A stretch of 64,000 nt of DNA from Candidatus Neomarinimicrobiota bacterium (GTDB lineage: Bacteria; Fidelibacterota; UBA2242; B5-G15), in NCBI GenBank assembly GCA_017656425.1, contig JACDNV010000005.1:1-64000 (forward strand), read 5' to 3'. A program made the translations under genes and the position numbers. The notes under the pieces were generated by a model, which did no database searches, was not told the DNA's origin, and saw only the letters and a list, made by a program, of their open reading frames with translations. Every line of letters starts with the position of its first letter. The stretch's first letter is position 1. Below, one piece after another: positions 55,159-63,009 of this stretch.

Positions 55159-56672
55159 AGCGGGCGATTATCAGTGTATGGGATAAGGCCGGGCTTGATA
55201 AGCTTGCAAAAGGAATTAGTAAAAATGGGATAGAGATATATTCAACAGGGGGAACCTATAGGTATCTAAAAAATATCGGAGTAGATGCCACAAAGATTGA
55301 AGATTTTACAGGTTTCCCGGAGGTAATGAATGGTAGAGTAAAGACTTTGAATCCCATGATATTTGCGGGCATCCTGGCAGACGTAGAGAAGAAAGCTCAT
55401 ATTGATGATTTAAAAAAAATAAATACTGTTCCGTTTCAACTTGTGGTTGTCAATCTTTATCCTTTTGAGGAGGCTCTTAGAAAGGGAGCTAATCATGAAG
55501 AGATGATAGAGATGATTGATATTGGAGGGACTTCTTTATTGCGAGCGGCAGCAAAAAATCATAAGCATGTTGTAGTGCTAAGTGATACAAGTCAATATGA
55601 TGAGTTTCTGGAAAGATTGGAAACTGGTTCTATAGACCTTGATTACCGTAAACGTTTGTCTGCATCGGTTTTCTGGAAGACAGCTAATTATGATTCTATC
55701 ATTTATGATTATTTGGAAGGAGAAGAGAGCCTCCTGCCTGAGAAAAAAATATTTGCAATAGTGATAGATAAAAAGCTTAGATATGGCGAAAATCCTGATC
55801 AGAATGCTGCATTTTATAAAAGAGTTGATAACCGGAATGGTGACCCATTTCAGGTATTGCATGGAAAAGAACTCTCTTATAATAATTATATAGATTGCCT
55901 GGCAGCATTTGATATAGTTAAAGGATTTAATCATACCTGCTGCGTTATTATTAAGCATACGAATCCCTGCGGATTTGGGACAGGTGATTTTCAAGTAGAA
56001 TCATATAAAAGGGCTGTTAAAACCGATCCAGTTAGCTGTTTTGGTGGAATTGTTGGTTTCAATACGATTGTGGAAAAGGAGACCGCAGAAGAGCTGGTGA
56101 AAAGTTTTCTGGAATGTATAGTAGCACCGGGATTTATGGATGATGCACTTGAGATATTGAAACAGAAAAAGAACCTTAGGTTGGTCATCCCTAACAAGAA
56201 GTTTTTTGATAGTGATATTGAGATAAAAAGCTATGGAGCAGGTTTTCTTTTACAAGAGGGTCAATCTGACGATCCGGGAGGTTGGAATGTTGTTACTGAG
56301 ATTGAGCCAGATGATGATTTTATGAGGGCTTTACATATAGGATGGCATCTAGTCAGGTTTGTAAAGTCCAATGCTGTCGTTATCGCAGATAATGATGGAT
56401 CGGTGGGGATTGGTGCTGGCCAAATGTCGAGAATTGATGCGTTGAAAATAGCAATAAGAAAAGCACAGGAAGCTAATTTAAAAATAGAAGGATCGATCTT
56501 AGCATCTGATGCTTTTTTCCCGTTCAGAGACTCTATTGATTTAGCTTCCCAATATGGCATTAAGGGAGTTATTCAACCAGGAGGAAGTGTGAGGGATAAT
56601 GAGGTAATAAATGCCTGTAATGAACATAAAATGTTCATGATATTTACGGGTAAGAGGGTATTTAAACATTAG
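55146..56672 (+). CDS. purH: AICAR transformylase / IMP cyclohydrolase
   Basis: 508 aa bifunctional enzyme. The N-terminal IMP cyclohydrolase domain has AIISVWDKAGLDKLAKG, STGGTYRYL and GRVKTLNPMI. The C-terminal AICAR transformylase domain has RYGENPDQNAAFY, IKHTNPCGFGTG, KSNAVVIA and DAFFPFRDSID. It completes the last two steps to IMP, feeding guaB. It is followed 14 bases later by mreB, so purine synthesis and cell-shape genes share a transcription unit. Confidence 0.95.
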   Translation: MERIERAIISVWDKAGLDKLAKGISKNGIEIYSTGGTYRYLKNIGVDATKIEDFTGFPEVMNGRVKTLNPMIFAGILADVEKKAHIDDLKKINTVPFQLVVVNLYPFEEALRKGANHEEMIEMIDIGGTSLLRAAAKNHKHVVVLSDTSQYDEFLERLETGSIDLDYRKRLSASVFWKTANYDSIIYDYLEGEESLLPEKKIFAIVIDKKLRYGENPDQNAAFYKRVDNRNGDPFQVLHGKELSYNNYIDCLAAFDIVKGFNHTCCVIIKHTNPCGFGTGDFQVESYKRAVKTDPVSCFGGIVGFNTIVEKETAEELVKSFLECIVAPGFMDDALEILKQKKNLRLVIPNKKFFDSDIEIKSYGAGFLLQEGQSDDPGGWNVVTEIEPDDDFMRALHIGWHLVRFVKSNAVVIADNDGSVGIGAGQMSRIDALKIAIRKAQEANLKIEGSILASDAFFPFRDSIDLASQYGIKGVIQPGGSVRDNEVINACNEHKMFMIFTGKRVFKH

Positions 56673-56686
56673 GCTATGAGGAGAGT

Positions 56687-57700
56687 ATGGGTTTTTCATT
56701 ATTTAATGCATTCACAGGTGATTTAGCTATTGATCTTGGCACAGCCAATACATTGATTTATGTAAAAGGTAAGGGGATTGTATTAAATGAACCATCAATA
56801 GTTGCCCAGAGTGCTCATACTGGAGAAGTTGTTGCTGTAGGAAATGATGCAAAGGAAATGCTCGGAAAGACACATAAAGATATAGTAACAGTTAGACCTC
56901 TAAAGGATGGGGTTATTGCAGATTTTGAAATGACGGATGCTATGATTCGTGGATTCATTAGAAAAATTAATTTGAGCCGTATTGCTCGCCCAAGGATGGT
57001 GATCTGTATCCCTTCTGGTATAACAGAGGTAGAGAAAAGAGCTGTAAGAGATTCTGCTGATAGGGCAAATGCAAGGGAAGTATTTCTTGTGGAAGAACCG
57101 ATAGCTGCAGCTATAGGGATTGGTATAGATATATCAGAACCTGTTGGAAATATTATTGTTGATATAGGTGGTGGTACGACTGAAATAGCAGTCATTGCTC
57201 TTAATGGAATAGTGACTAAGCAGACAATTCGAGTTGGAGGAGATGAAATGGATGAAGCTATAATACAATATTTTAAACGTGAGCATAATCTTTTGATAGG
57301 TGAAAAGACATCTGAATTGATAAAATGTACCGTTGGTTCCGCCATGCCAATAAATGATACAACAATAACAGTTAAAGGGCGTTCTTTAGTGGCAGGAATA
57401 CCAAAGACAATCGAGGTTTCCAGTGTCGAAATAAGAGAGTGTTTAAAAGAAGTTGTTGATTTAATAATTGATGCTATAAAGCAGGCACTTGAGCAGACAC
57501 CTCCTGAATTATCCAGTGATATCCTAGACCGCGGGATAATTTTAAGTGGTGGAGGTGCATTGTTAAAAGGTCTTGACCAGAGGATAAAGGTGGAGACTGG
57601 CTTGCCTGTCCATGTGGCGGAGGAACCCCTTTTATCAGTTGTTAAAGGTACTGGAAAAATTCTTGAAAATATTGACAAATATAGGGATATCCTCCTTTAA
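56687..57700 (+). CDS. mreB: Rod-shape actin homologue MreB
   Basis: 337 aa actin-fold ATPase. Phosphate-1 is LAIDLGTANTLIYVKGKGIV, with PLKDGVIADFEMTDAMI, phosphate-2 IIVDIGGGTTEIAVIAL and the adenosine motif LSGGGALLKGLDQRI. It forms membrane filaments that direct the elongasome encoded by the next four genes. Confidence 0.97.
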   Translation: MGFSLFNAFTGDLAIDLGTANTLIYVKGKGIVLNEPSIVAQSAHTGEVVAVGNDAKEMLGKTHKDIVTVRPLKDGVIADFEMTDAMIRGFIRKINLSRIARPRMVICIPSGITEVEKRAVRDSADRANAREVFLVEEPIAAAIGIGIDISEPVGNIIVDIGGGTTEIAVIALNGIVTKQTIRVGGDEMDEAIIQYFKREHNLLIGEKTSELIKCTVGSAMPINDTTITVKGRSLVAGIPKTIEVSSVEIRECLKEVVDLIIDAIKQALEQTPPELSSDILDRGIILSGGGALLKGLDQRIKVETGLPVHVAEEPLLSVVKGTGKILENIDKYRDILL

Positions 57701-57707
57701 TCAATAA

Positions 57708-58496
57708 ATGTTTGAAAAGATTATAAATTTTATATATAAAAATTATGAATACCTGATATTGGCGATACTTGTACTCGTTTCTATATTTATATTATTATCG
57801 AATGAATCTATACCCATACGATATATGCAAGGTAGAGTAGCGGACTTCTTTTATTTTTTACATTATCCGAGATTGTGGCTTGATGAATTGTCGAATATAA
57901 TTGACGAAAATAAACAGTTGAAAGAGGAAAATCTGAAGTTGAAATTACTGAATTATCAATTGTTGGAGGCATATGAAGAGAATAAGAGGTTAAAAGATCT
58001 GATTGGTTTTATCAAGCAAACCAGCTACGAATTGATCCCAGCGAAGGTATTAAATAGAGGAGTTACACCTGTCTTGAGCTCTATTCTAATAAATGTTGGT
58101 AGAAAGCATGGTGTAGCAACCAATATGGCTGTGCTTACTACTTCTGGAGTTATTGGTAAAGTGGTTACTACTGGTGATAATACATCAATTGTACAGGTTT
58201 TGGATGATGTTAATTTCAGGCTCAGTGTCCGATTCCAGAATTCGAGATTATTAGGAATAATGAAATGGAGAGAAGGAGGGTTGGCAGAAGTTAGAAATAT
58301 TCCATCGACACTTAAGATAAGCCAGGGAGAGAAAGTAGTAACTTCAGGTTTCAGTGACATATTTCCGCAGGGATTACCAGTTGGTGAAGTGGTAGAAGTA
58401 GTTCCATCGGAAGATAAAATTAATCAGATTGCGATTATTAGACCCTTTGCCAATTTAAATACTGTTGAAGAAGTTTTTGTAATAAAGAGATTCTAA
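57708..58496 (+). CDS. mreC: Rod shape-determining protein MreC
   Basis: 262 aa. One N-terminal membrane helix (about 14-32), a coiled coil (KQLKEENLKLKLLNYQLLEA) and the periplasmic beta domains (PAKVLNRG, INVGRKHGV, GVIGKVV, PQGLPVGEVVEV). It bridges MreB to PBP2. It lies 7 bases after mreB and 2 before mreD. Confidence 0.92.
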   Translation: MFEKIINFIYKNYEYLILAILVLVSIFILLSNESIPIRYMQGRVADFFYFLHYPRLWLDELSNIIDENKQLKEENLKLKLLNYQLLEAYEENKRLKDLIGFIKQTSYELIPAKVLNRGVTPVLSSILINVGRKHGVATNMAVLTTSGVIGKVVTTGDNTSIVQVLDDVNFRLSVRFQNSRLLGIMKWREGGLAEVRNIPSTLKISQGEKVVTSGFSDIFPQGLPVGEVVEVVPSEDKINQIAIIRPFANLNTVEEVFVIKRF

Positions 58497-58498
58497 GA

Positions 58499-58975
58499 AT
58501 GATTACAAAATTCATATTGTATATCGGTATTTGTATAGTTGTGTTATTTGCACAAATAATTTTTGTACAATGGTTAACGATAGAAGATATAAGACCTGAT
58601 TTTATATTGATTCTTGTTATTTTGACTGGAAGGTTGCAAGGGAAAGTCGCAGGGTCGGTTTCCGGTTTTTTGTTTGGTTTAATAATAGATTCAATTGGAG
58701 TGGGTTCTTATCTAGGACTTTCGGCACTCGTAAAAACCATTACAGGTTTTATCTCTGGATATTTAAAGGGTAGCAAGTTAAAAATGAATTCATATCTTTT
58801 CTATTTTTTCAATTTTTTGATAGTTACTTTTCACTTTCTCATTTTTTACATGATCAATTTTCTTGGTTCAGATCTTTCGCCACTCTATGTAATTTCGAGG
58901 TATGTATTTCCGTCTACTCTTTACACTTATATGCTTTTTGTAATTATAGATAAGCTATTGTCTTTGGAAAAATGA
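58499..58975 (+). CDS. mreD: Rod shape-determining protein MreD
   Basis: 158 aa with about five membrane helices. The segments EDIRPDFILILVILTGRLQG and GFLFGLIIDSIGVGSYLGLS are typical MreD. It is placed between mreC and the PBP2 gene, one base before the latter. Confidence 0.85.
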   Translation: MITKFILYIGICIVVLFAQIIFVQWLTIEDIRPDFILILVILTGRLQGKVAGSVSGFLFGLIIDSIGVGSYLGLSALVKTITGFISGYLKGSKLKMNSYLFYFFNFLIVTFHFLIFYMINFLGSDLSPLYVISRYVFPSTLYTYMLFVIIDKLLSLEK

Positions 58976-58976
58976 G

Positions 58977-60791
58977 ATGGTATATTCACAAAATAATGCT
59001 ACCCCAGTAAAGAAATATGTAACTCTCATACTGCTTTTTGTATCCTTTTTGATACTTATAATACGTTTTTATATTTTGCAAATTGTTGAATATAATAGAT
59101 TTGTTGAAATTGCAGAAGCAAATCGTGTTCGAATTATCCCGATAAAAGCTCCAAGAGGTAATATTTATGATAGAAAGGGCAGAATAATTGTTTATAATGA
59201 GTCGCAATACAATTTGAATGTCATACCTTATGAAATCAGAGGTTCTTTAGCAGATACAGTTTTTAGAAGAATAAGTAGTGTTATAGATGTATCTATCAAT
59301 GAGATTAGAAAACGAGTGATCAAAAACTGGAAAGGCGATTTTTTCCCAGCTACTATAAGTGAAGATGTTAATTTTAATGTATTGACATATATTGAGGAGC
59401 ATAAATTGGAATTCCCAGGGGTGCTTTTTACTTATGTGCCAACCAGGGCATATATTGATGAAGTAAGAGCATCTCATATAATCGGATATATTAGGGAGAT
59501 AGATCGAGAGAATTTGATAAAGTTTAAGAAATATGGATATAGGAAAGGAGATTTGATTGGCTGGAGAGGTGTGGAAAGAATCTATGAAACTATTCTGCGA
59601 GGTAAAGATGGCTATGAATATCTACAGGTGGACGCACATGGGAGAGTTCTCGGTAATTTACAAGAGAGAAAAAATATTCCTCCTACACCGGGCAATGATT
59701 TGTATTTAACAATAGATTTGGAAATGCAGAAATACTGCGAACGCGTGATAAGTGATACTCATGGCGTGGTAATTGTTATGAATGCTGACAATGGAGAAAT
59801 ATTAAGTCTTGTTAGCAAACCTGATTACAGTTTAAAATTATTCTCTGGTATTGTTGAGCCAGAACAATGGAATATTTTAACGAATGATCCTGAACAACCC
59901 CTCTTTAATAGAGCGACTCAGGGTCTTTATCCACCGGGTTCAACTTTTAAACTCATTGCTCTTATTACAGCACTTAATGAAGGTATTATTGATAGTAATT
60001 GGACGGTCAATTGTACAGGCTATTATAAATTAGGTAGAAGATGGTTTAAATGCTGGAATCTTGGGGGACATGGAATCATAGATCCAGTTGATGCCATAGG
60101 ATTGAGTTGTAATGTGTTTTTCTATACTCTTATAAGAAAGATTGATATAAACCTGTGGGCGAAGTATGCAAGGTTATTTGGTTTTGGTAAAAAGACGGGA
60201 ATTGATTTGCCAATAGAGGAGGAGGGGCTTGTGCCAGATGAAAAGTTCCTGGATACTAAATTTGGAGTGAATGGATGGACGGAAGGGATGAAATTAAATC
60301 TAGCTATTGGACAGGGGGATTTACTTGTTACTCCGATTCAAATGGCAAAATTTACGTCCATTATAGCAACAGACGGTAAAGTAGTTCAGCCACATCTAGC
60401 AAAAATGTATTATGATAGATCGAGAGATCAATATGTAACTTTTACTCCGAAGGTTGATTCAATATCTGTGATCAGAAAAGATGTATGGGAACTTGTTAAG
60501 AGGGGGATGTATAAAGTTGTAAATTGGAAAAAAGGAACGGGTATCCGTGCTAAGCTGGATTTTAAAGACATTAAGTTTTATGGGAAAACAGGAACTTCAC
60601 AAAATCCTCTTGGAGAACCCCATTCGTGGTTTATAGGGTTTACCGATGGTTCCGAAAGACTGGTGATAGTAGTTTTAATTGAACATGGGGGTACTGGCGG
60701 ATCAAATGCTGCGGCAGTAGCTGGAGATGTGATGAATTATTATTATAAAAATAAATTTTACGAGGTGAAAAAATTAGCAGAAAAAAAGTAA
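58977..60791 (+). CDS. mrdA: Penicillin-binding protein 2 (elongation transpeptidase)
   Basis: 604 aa class B PBP. One N-terminal membrane helix is followed by the dimerisation domain (APRGNIYDRKGRIIVYNES). The transpeptidase has SxxK in PPGSTFKLIALI, SxN in LSCN and KTG in FYGKTGTSQNP. It crosslinks peptidoglycan for elongation with RodA. The last codons are GAA AAA AAG TAA. The A AAA AAG heptamer there lies so that a -1 slip would enter the rodA frame. The C-terminal tail VKKLAEKK is low complexity. Confidence 0.94.
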   Translation: MVYSQNNATPVKKYVTLILLFVSFLILIIRFYILQIVEYNRFVEIAEANRVRIIPIKAPRGNIYDRKGRIIVYNESQYNLNVIPYEIRGSLADTVFRRISSVIDVSINEIRKRVIKNWKGDFFPATISEDVNFNVLTYIEEHKLEFPGVLFTYVPTRAYIDEVRASHIIGYIREIDRENLIKFKKYGYRKGDLIGWRGVERIYETILRGKDGYEYLQVDAHGRVLGNLQERKNIPPTPGNDLYLTIDLEMQKYCERVISDTHGVVIVMNADNGEILSLVSKPDYSLKLFSGIVEPEQWNILTNDPEQPLFNRATQGLYPPGSTFKLIALITALNEGIIDSNWTVNCTGYYKLGRRWFKCWNLGGHGIIDPVDAIGLSCNVFFYTLIRKIDINLWAKYARLFGFGKKTGIDLPIEEEGLVPDEKFLDTKFGVNGWTEGMKLNLAIGQGDLLVTPIQMAKFTSIIATDGKVVQPHLAKMYYDRSRDQYVTFTPKVDSISVIRKDVWELVKRGMYKVVNWKKGTGIRAKLDFKDIKFYGKTGTSQNPLGEPHSWFIGFTDGSERLVIVVLIEHGGTGGSNAAAVAGDVMNYYYKNKFYEVKKLAEKK

Positions 60792-60816
60792 ATATAATTA
60801 CGAGTCAGAATTATAT
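60762..60816 (+). promoter_or_regulatory. rodA start signal: SD GAGGTG, ATT, and a dnaX-like slip site
   Basis: GAGGTG (60762-60767) lies 5 bases before an ATT (60773-60775) that opens the rodA frame. The same region also has A AAA AAG at 60782-60788 in the PBP2 frame, then the PBP2 stop TAA. An AT-only stem follows, with perfect 8-bp arms ATATAATT (60792-60799) and AATTATAT (60809-60816) and a 9-base loop. Either ATT initiation or -1 frameshifting would bring ribosomes into rodA. Confidence 0.5.
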
Positions 60817-61996
60817 AATAATAGGGATATCTTTTTTATTAACTCTTTTTGGATTATTAGTACTGTACAGCATATCAAAGCCGTTACAAATAGCTTTTTT
60901 TTCAAAGACAGTGGGTAAACAGCTTATATGGTTTTTCATAAGTATAATAGCTTTTGTGGTGATGTTTTTTACTAAGAAGAAGTTTATATATGATAACGCC
61001 TACATTTTTTATCTGATAGGTGTAGCCCTTTTGGCTTTACCTTTTTTAATTGGAATAAAGGTGAGTGAAACCTATAGGTGGGTAAGACTTGGTCCTTTAA
61101 GCTTCCAACCATCAGAGTTTATGAAAATATTCTTTGTGATAACAGTAGCTAAATATTTATCTGGAGAAAAATTGGATGTTAACAGTCCCAATGCAATATT
61201 TATCCCATTGATTTTTACTATAATACCTTTTATTGTAATTTTAAACCAACCAGATTTGAGTACAGCTGTGCTTTTTCTGATTACTTTATTACCCATGTTA
61301 TACTGGGCTGGAGTCAATATATACAATATTTTTTTGTTGATCTCACCTATTATCAGTATTATAGCGGCTTTTAACTTTTATTCATTTTTTGTGTGGGTTA
61401 TAATTTTGTTAATTGTTTTGTATTTGAATAGTCAAAGGATTTGGGTGTCGTTCTTAGTCGGTATTTCCAATTTATCTCTTGGATTTTTTACTCCTTTCAT
61501 TTGGGATCATTTGAAGCCTTATCAGCAGAAACGTATAATTACAATGTTTAATGTCTGGGAGGATCCACAGGGTGTGGGTTACCAGGTTATACAATCTCAG
61601 ACAGCTATTGGTTCGGGCGGTTTGTTTGGTAAAGGATTTGGGCAGGGGACACAGACACATTTGAAATTTTTACCTCAGCAACATAGTGATTTTGTTTTTT
61701 CAGTAGTTGGTGAAGAATATGGCTTTGTTGGCGTTGTATCTGTGTTAATACTCTTTTTTGTATTGTTGGTTTTGTTACTGAATTCTGCCTATAAAGCAAA
61801 GGATAGATTTAGTTCGCTTGTGATAATTGGATTTCAATCATTTTTATTTCTTCATATATTTATTAATGTTGGAGTATCAGCGGGGCTTTTACCAGTAACA
61901 GGTCTTTCTTTACCATTTATTAGTTATGGTGGTTCATTTCTTTTATGTTGCTATGTAATGCTCGGTATTGTGATAAATTTGAGTAGAAAAGTTTAA
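60773..61996 (+). CDS. rodA: Elongasome SEDS glycosyltransferase RodA (non-canonical start)
   Basis: About 407 aa if started at ATT 60773. RodA polymerises lipid II glycan strands. Marks are QPSEFMKIFFVIT, LNQPDLSTAVLFLITLLPML, WDHLKPYQQKRIITMFNVW, GSGGLFGKGFGQGTQT, FLPQQHSDFVFSVVGEEYGF and the C-terminal GLSLPFISYGGS. The first usual start codon in frame is a GTG at 60911, but that would remove the first membrane helix (NYIIIGISFLLTLFGLLVLY) encoded at about 60812-60871. No ATG, GTG or TTG exists between the PBP2 overlap and 60911. The ATT at 60773 has a strong Shine-Dalgarno at ideal distance and restores a normal length. The gene overlaps the PBP2 gene by 19 bases. Confidence 0.85.
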   Translation: MSRKKVNIITSQNYIIIGISFLLTLFGLLVLYSISKPLQIAFFSKTVGKQLIWFFISIIAFVVMFFTKKKFIYDNAYIFYLIGVALLALPFLIGIKVSETYRWVRLGPLSFQPSEFMKIFFVITVAKYLSGEKLDVNSPNAIFIPLIFTIIPFIVILNQPDLSTAVLFLITLLPMLYWAGVNIYNIFLLISPIISIIAAFNFYSFFVWVIILLIVLYLNSQRIWVSFLVGISNLSLGFFTPFIWDHLKPYQQKRIITMFNVWEDPQGVGYQVIQSQTAIGSGGLFGKGFGQGTQTHLKFLPQQHSDFVFSVVGEEYGFVGVVSVLILFFVLLVLLLNSAYKAKDRFSSLVIIGFQSFLFLHIFINVGVSAGLLPVTGLSLPFISYGGSFLLCCYVMLGIVINLSRKV

Positions 61997-62175
61997 CTTT
62001 TTAGCATAAAAGTATTTAATTGGTTTTTAAGTCGAAAATTTTTAATTTTAACAAGATAATTTGGATTTTTGAATGTTGTTAAAATAATTTTTTATCGCAT
62101 ATTTTCTTAATAAAATCTTTTATACTCGTGAAGGATTTGTTAATTAAAATTAAAAAATAATAAAGAGCTAAAATC

Positions 62176-63009
62176 ATGGTTGTAAGATTTTATTTTTTAA
62201 CCTCTGAAATTGTGCCTTTCGCTGAAACGTATGAATTAGCGACCTTTTCAAAAGAATTCCCGAATGTTTTTATAGAAAGGAAGAACGATTTTCGTGTAAT
62301 GATGCCAAAATATGAGTTTATTAGTGAAAGGCGTTATATTTTGCGAGAAGTTATAAGATTGAGGAGCATGAATGTTCAATTTATGGGGACAGAGTTGAAA
62401 GCGGCTGTCAAGTCTGCTTTTATTCCAAATACCAAGGTGCAGGTATATTTCCTTGAAAACAAGGATTACTTTTCTCCAGAAGATCCCGAGAAGCTTTATG
62501 AGGAAGGGGAGGGAGAGAATAATAAGAATTATAATAAATTCGGTTATTTTGCAGTGTCGTCCCTTACCACATTAGAATATCTAAGATGGAAGCCTGAGGT
62601 AATTATCTGTAATGACTGGCAGATGGGACTTATACCTGTCTATTTAAGGATGGGGCTTATTGATAATAATTTTGCTAAAGATGCTAAAATAGTGCTTTTT
62701 GTACATTCAAAAAGTGAGAAATCCTTATATCCTATCAGTTTTTTTGAAAGATTAGGTGTGAAGGATATTGATGAGAAGTGTATAGTTGAAGGATTTGTCG
62801 ATGTTTCATTGTTGGCTATGAAATTAGTTGATGAGATAATATTTGTGGATATTGATGGAACAAATCCCTATGGTTTATATAATAAAGAATCGTCTTTTAA
62901 AAAGGTGGTAAAAGGAAAGTGTGTCCATAAGTTTTCAATTAAAGATATGGAAGATCCTGATGAATGGCAGGAAATCGCAGATAACTTCATTAAAATTTTT
63001 GAAAAATAG
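62176..63009 (+). CDS. Stand-alone starch/glycogen synthase N-domain protein (GT5-like)
   Basis: 277 aa. It resembles only the N-terminal Rossmann domain of glycogen synthase: FLTSEIVPFAETYELATFSK, then DFRVMMPKYEFI, VYFLENKDYFS, KFGYFAVSSLTTLEYLRWKP and VIICNDWQMGLIPVYLR. The ADP-glucose-binding KTGGLADV is replaced by ETYELATF, and the C-terminal nucleotide-sugar domain is absent, so it is probably not a full synthase. Role unknown. It has an ATG 14 bases after a TAATAAAGAG stretch and precedes a lipoprotein gene that starts within its last codons. Confidence 0.7.
   Translation: MVVRFYFLTSEIVPFAETYELATFSKEFPNVFIERKNDFRVMMPKYEFISERRYILREVIRLRSMNVQFMGTELKAAVKSAFIPNTKVQVYFLENKDYFSPEDPEKLYEEGEGENNKNYNKFGYFAVSSLTTLEYLRWKPEVIICNDWQMGLIPVYLRMGLIDNNFAKDAKIVLFVHSKSEKSLYPISFFERLGVKDIDEKCIVEGFVDVSLLAMKLVDEIIFVDIDGTNPYGLYNKESSFKKVVKGKCVHKFSIKDMEDPDEWQEIADNFIKIFEK

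Noticed and set aside
56815-57678. 287-codon minus-strand frame opposite mreB
   Set aside because: A Ser/Thr/Pro-rich shadow of the conserved mreB codons; no ribosome site and no recognisable motif.
58977-61996. PBP2-RodA fusion protein as the main product of a -1 frameshift
   Set aside because: The slip site is in the right frame, but PBP2 ends in the periplasm and RodA normally begins in the cytoplasm. The ATT with a strong Shine-Dalgarno explains rodA without a fusion. I keep the slip site only as an alternative.
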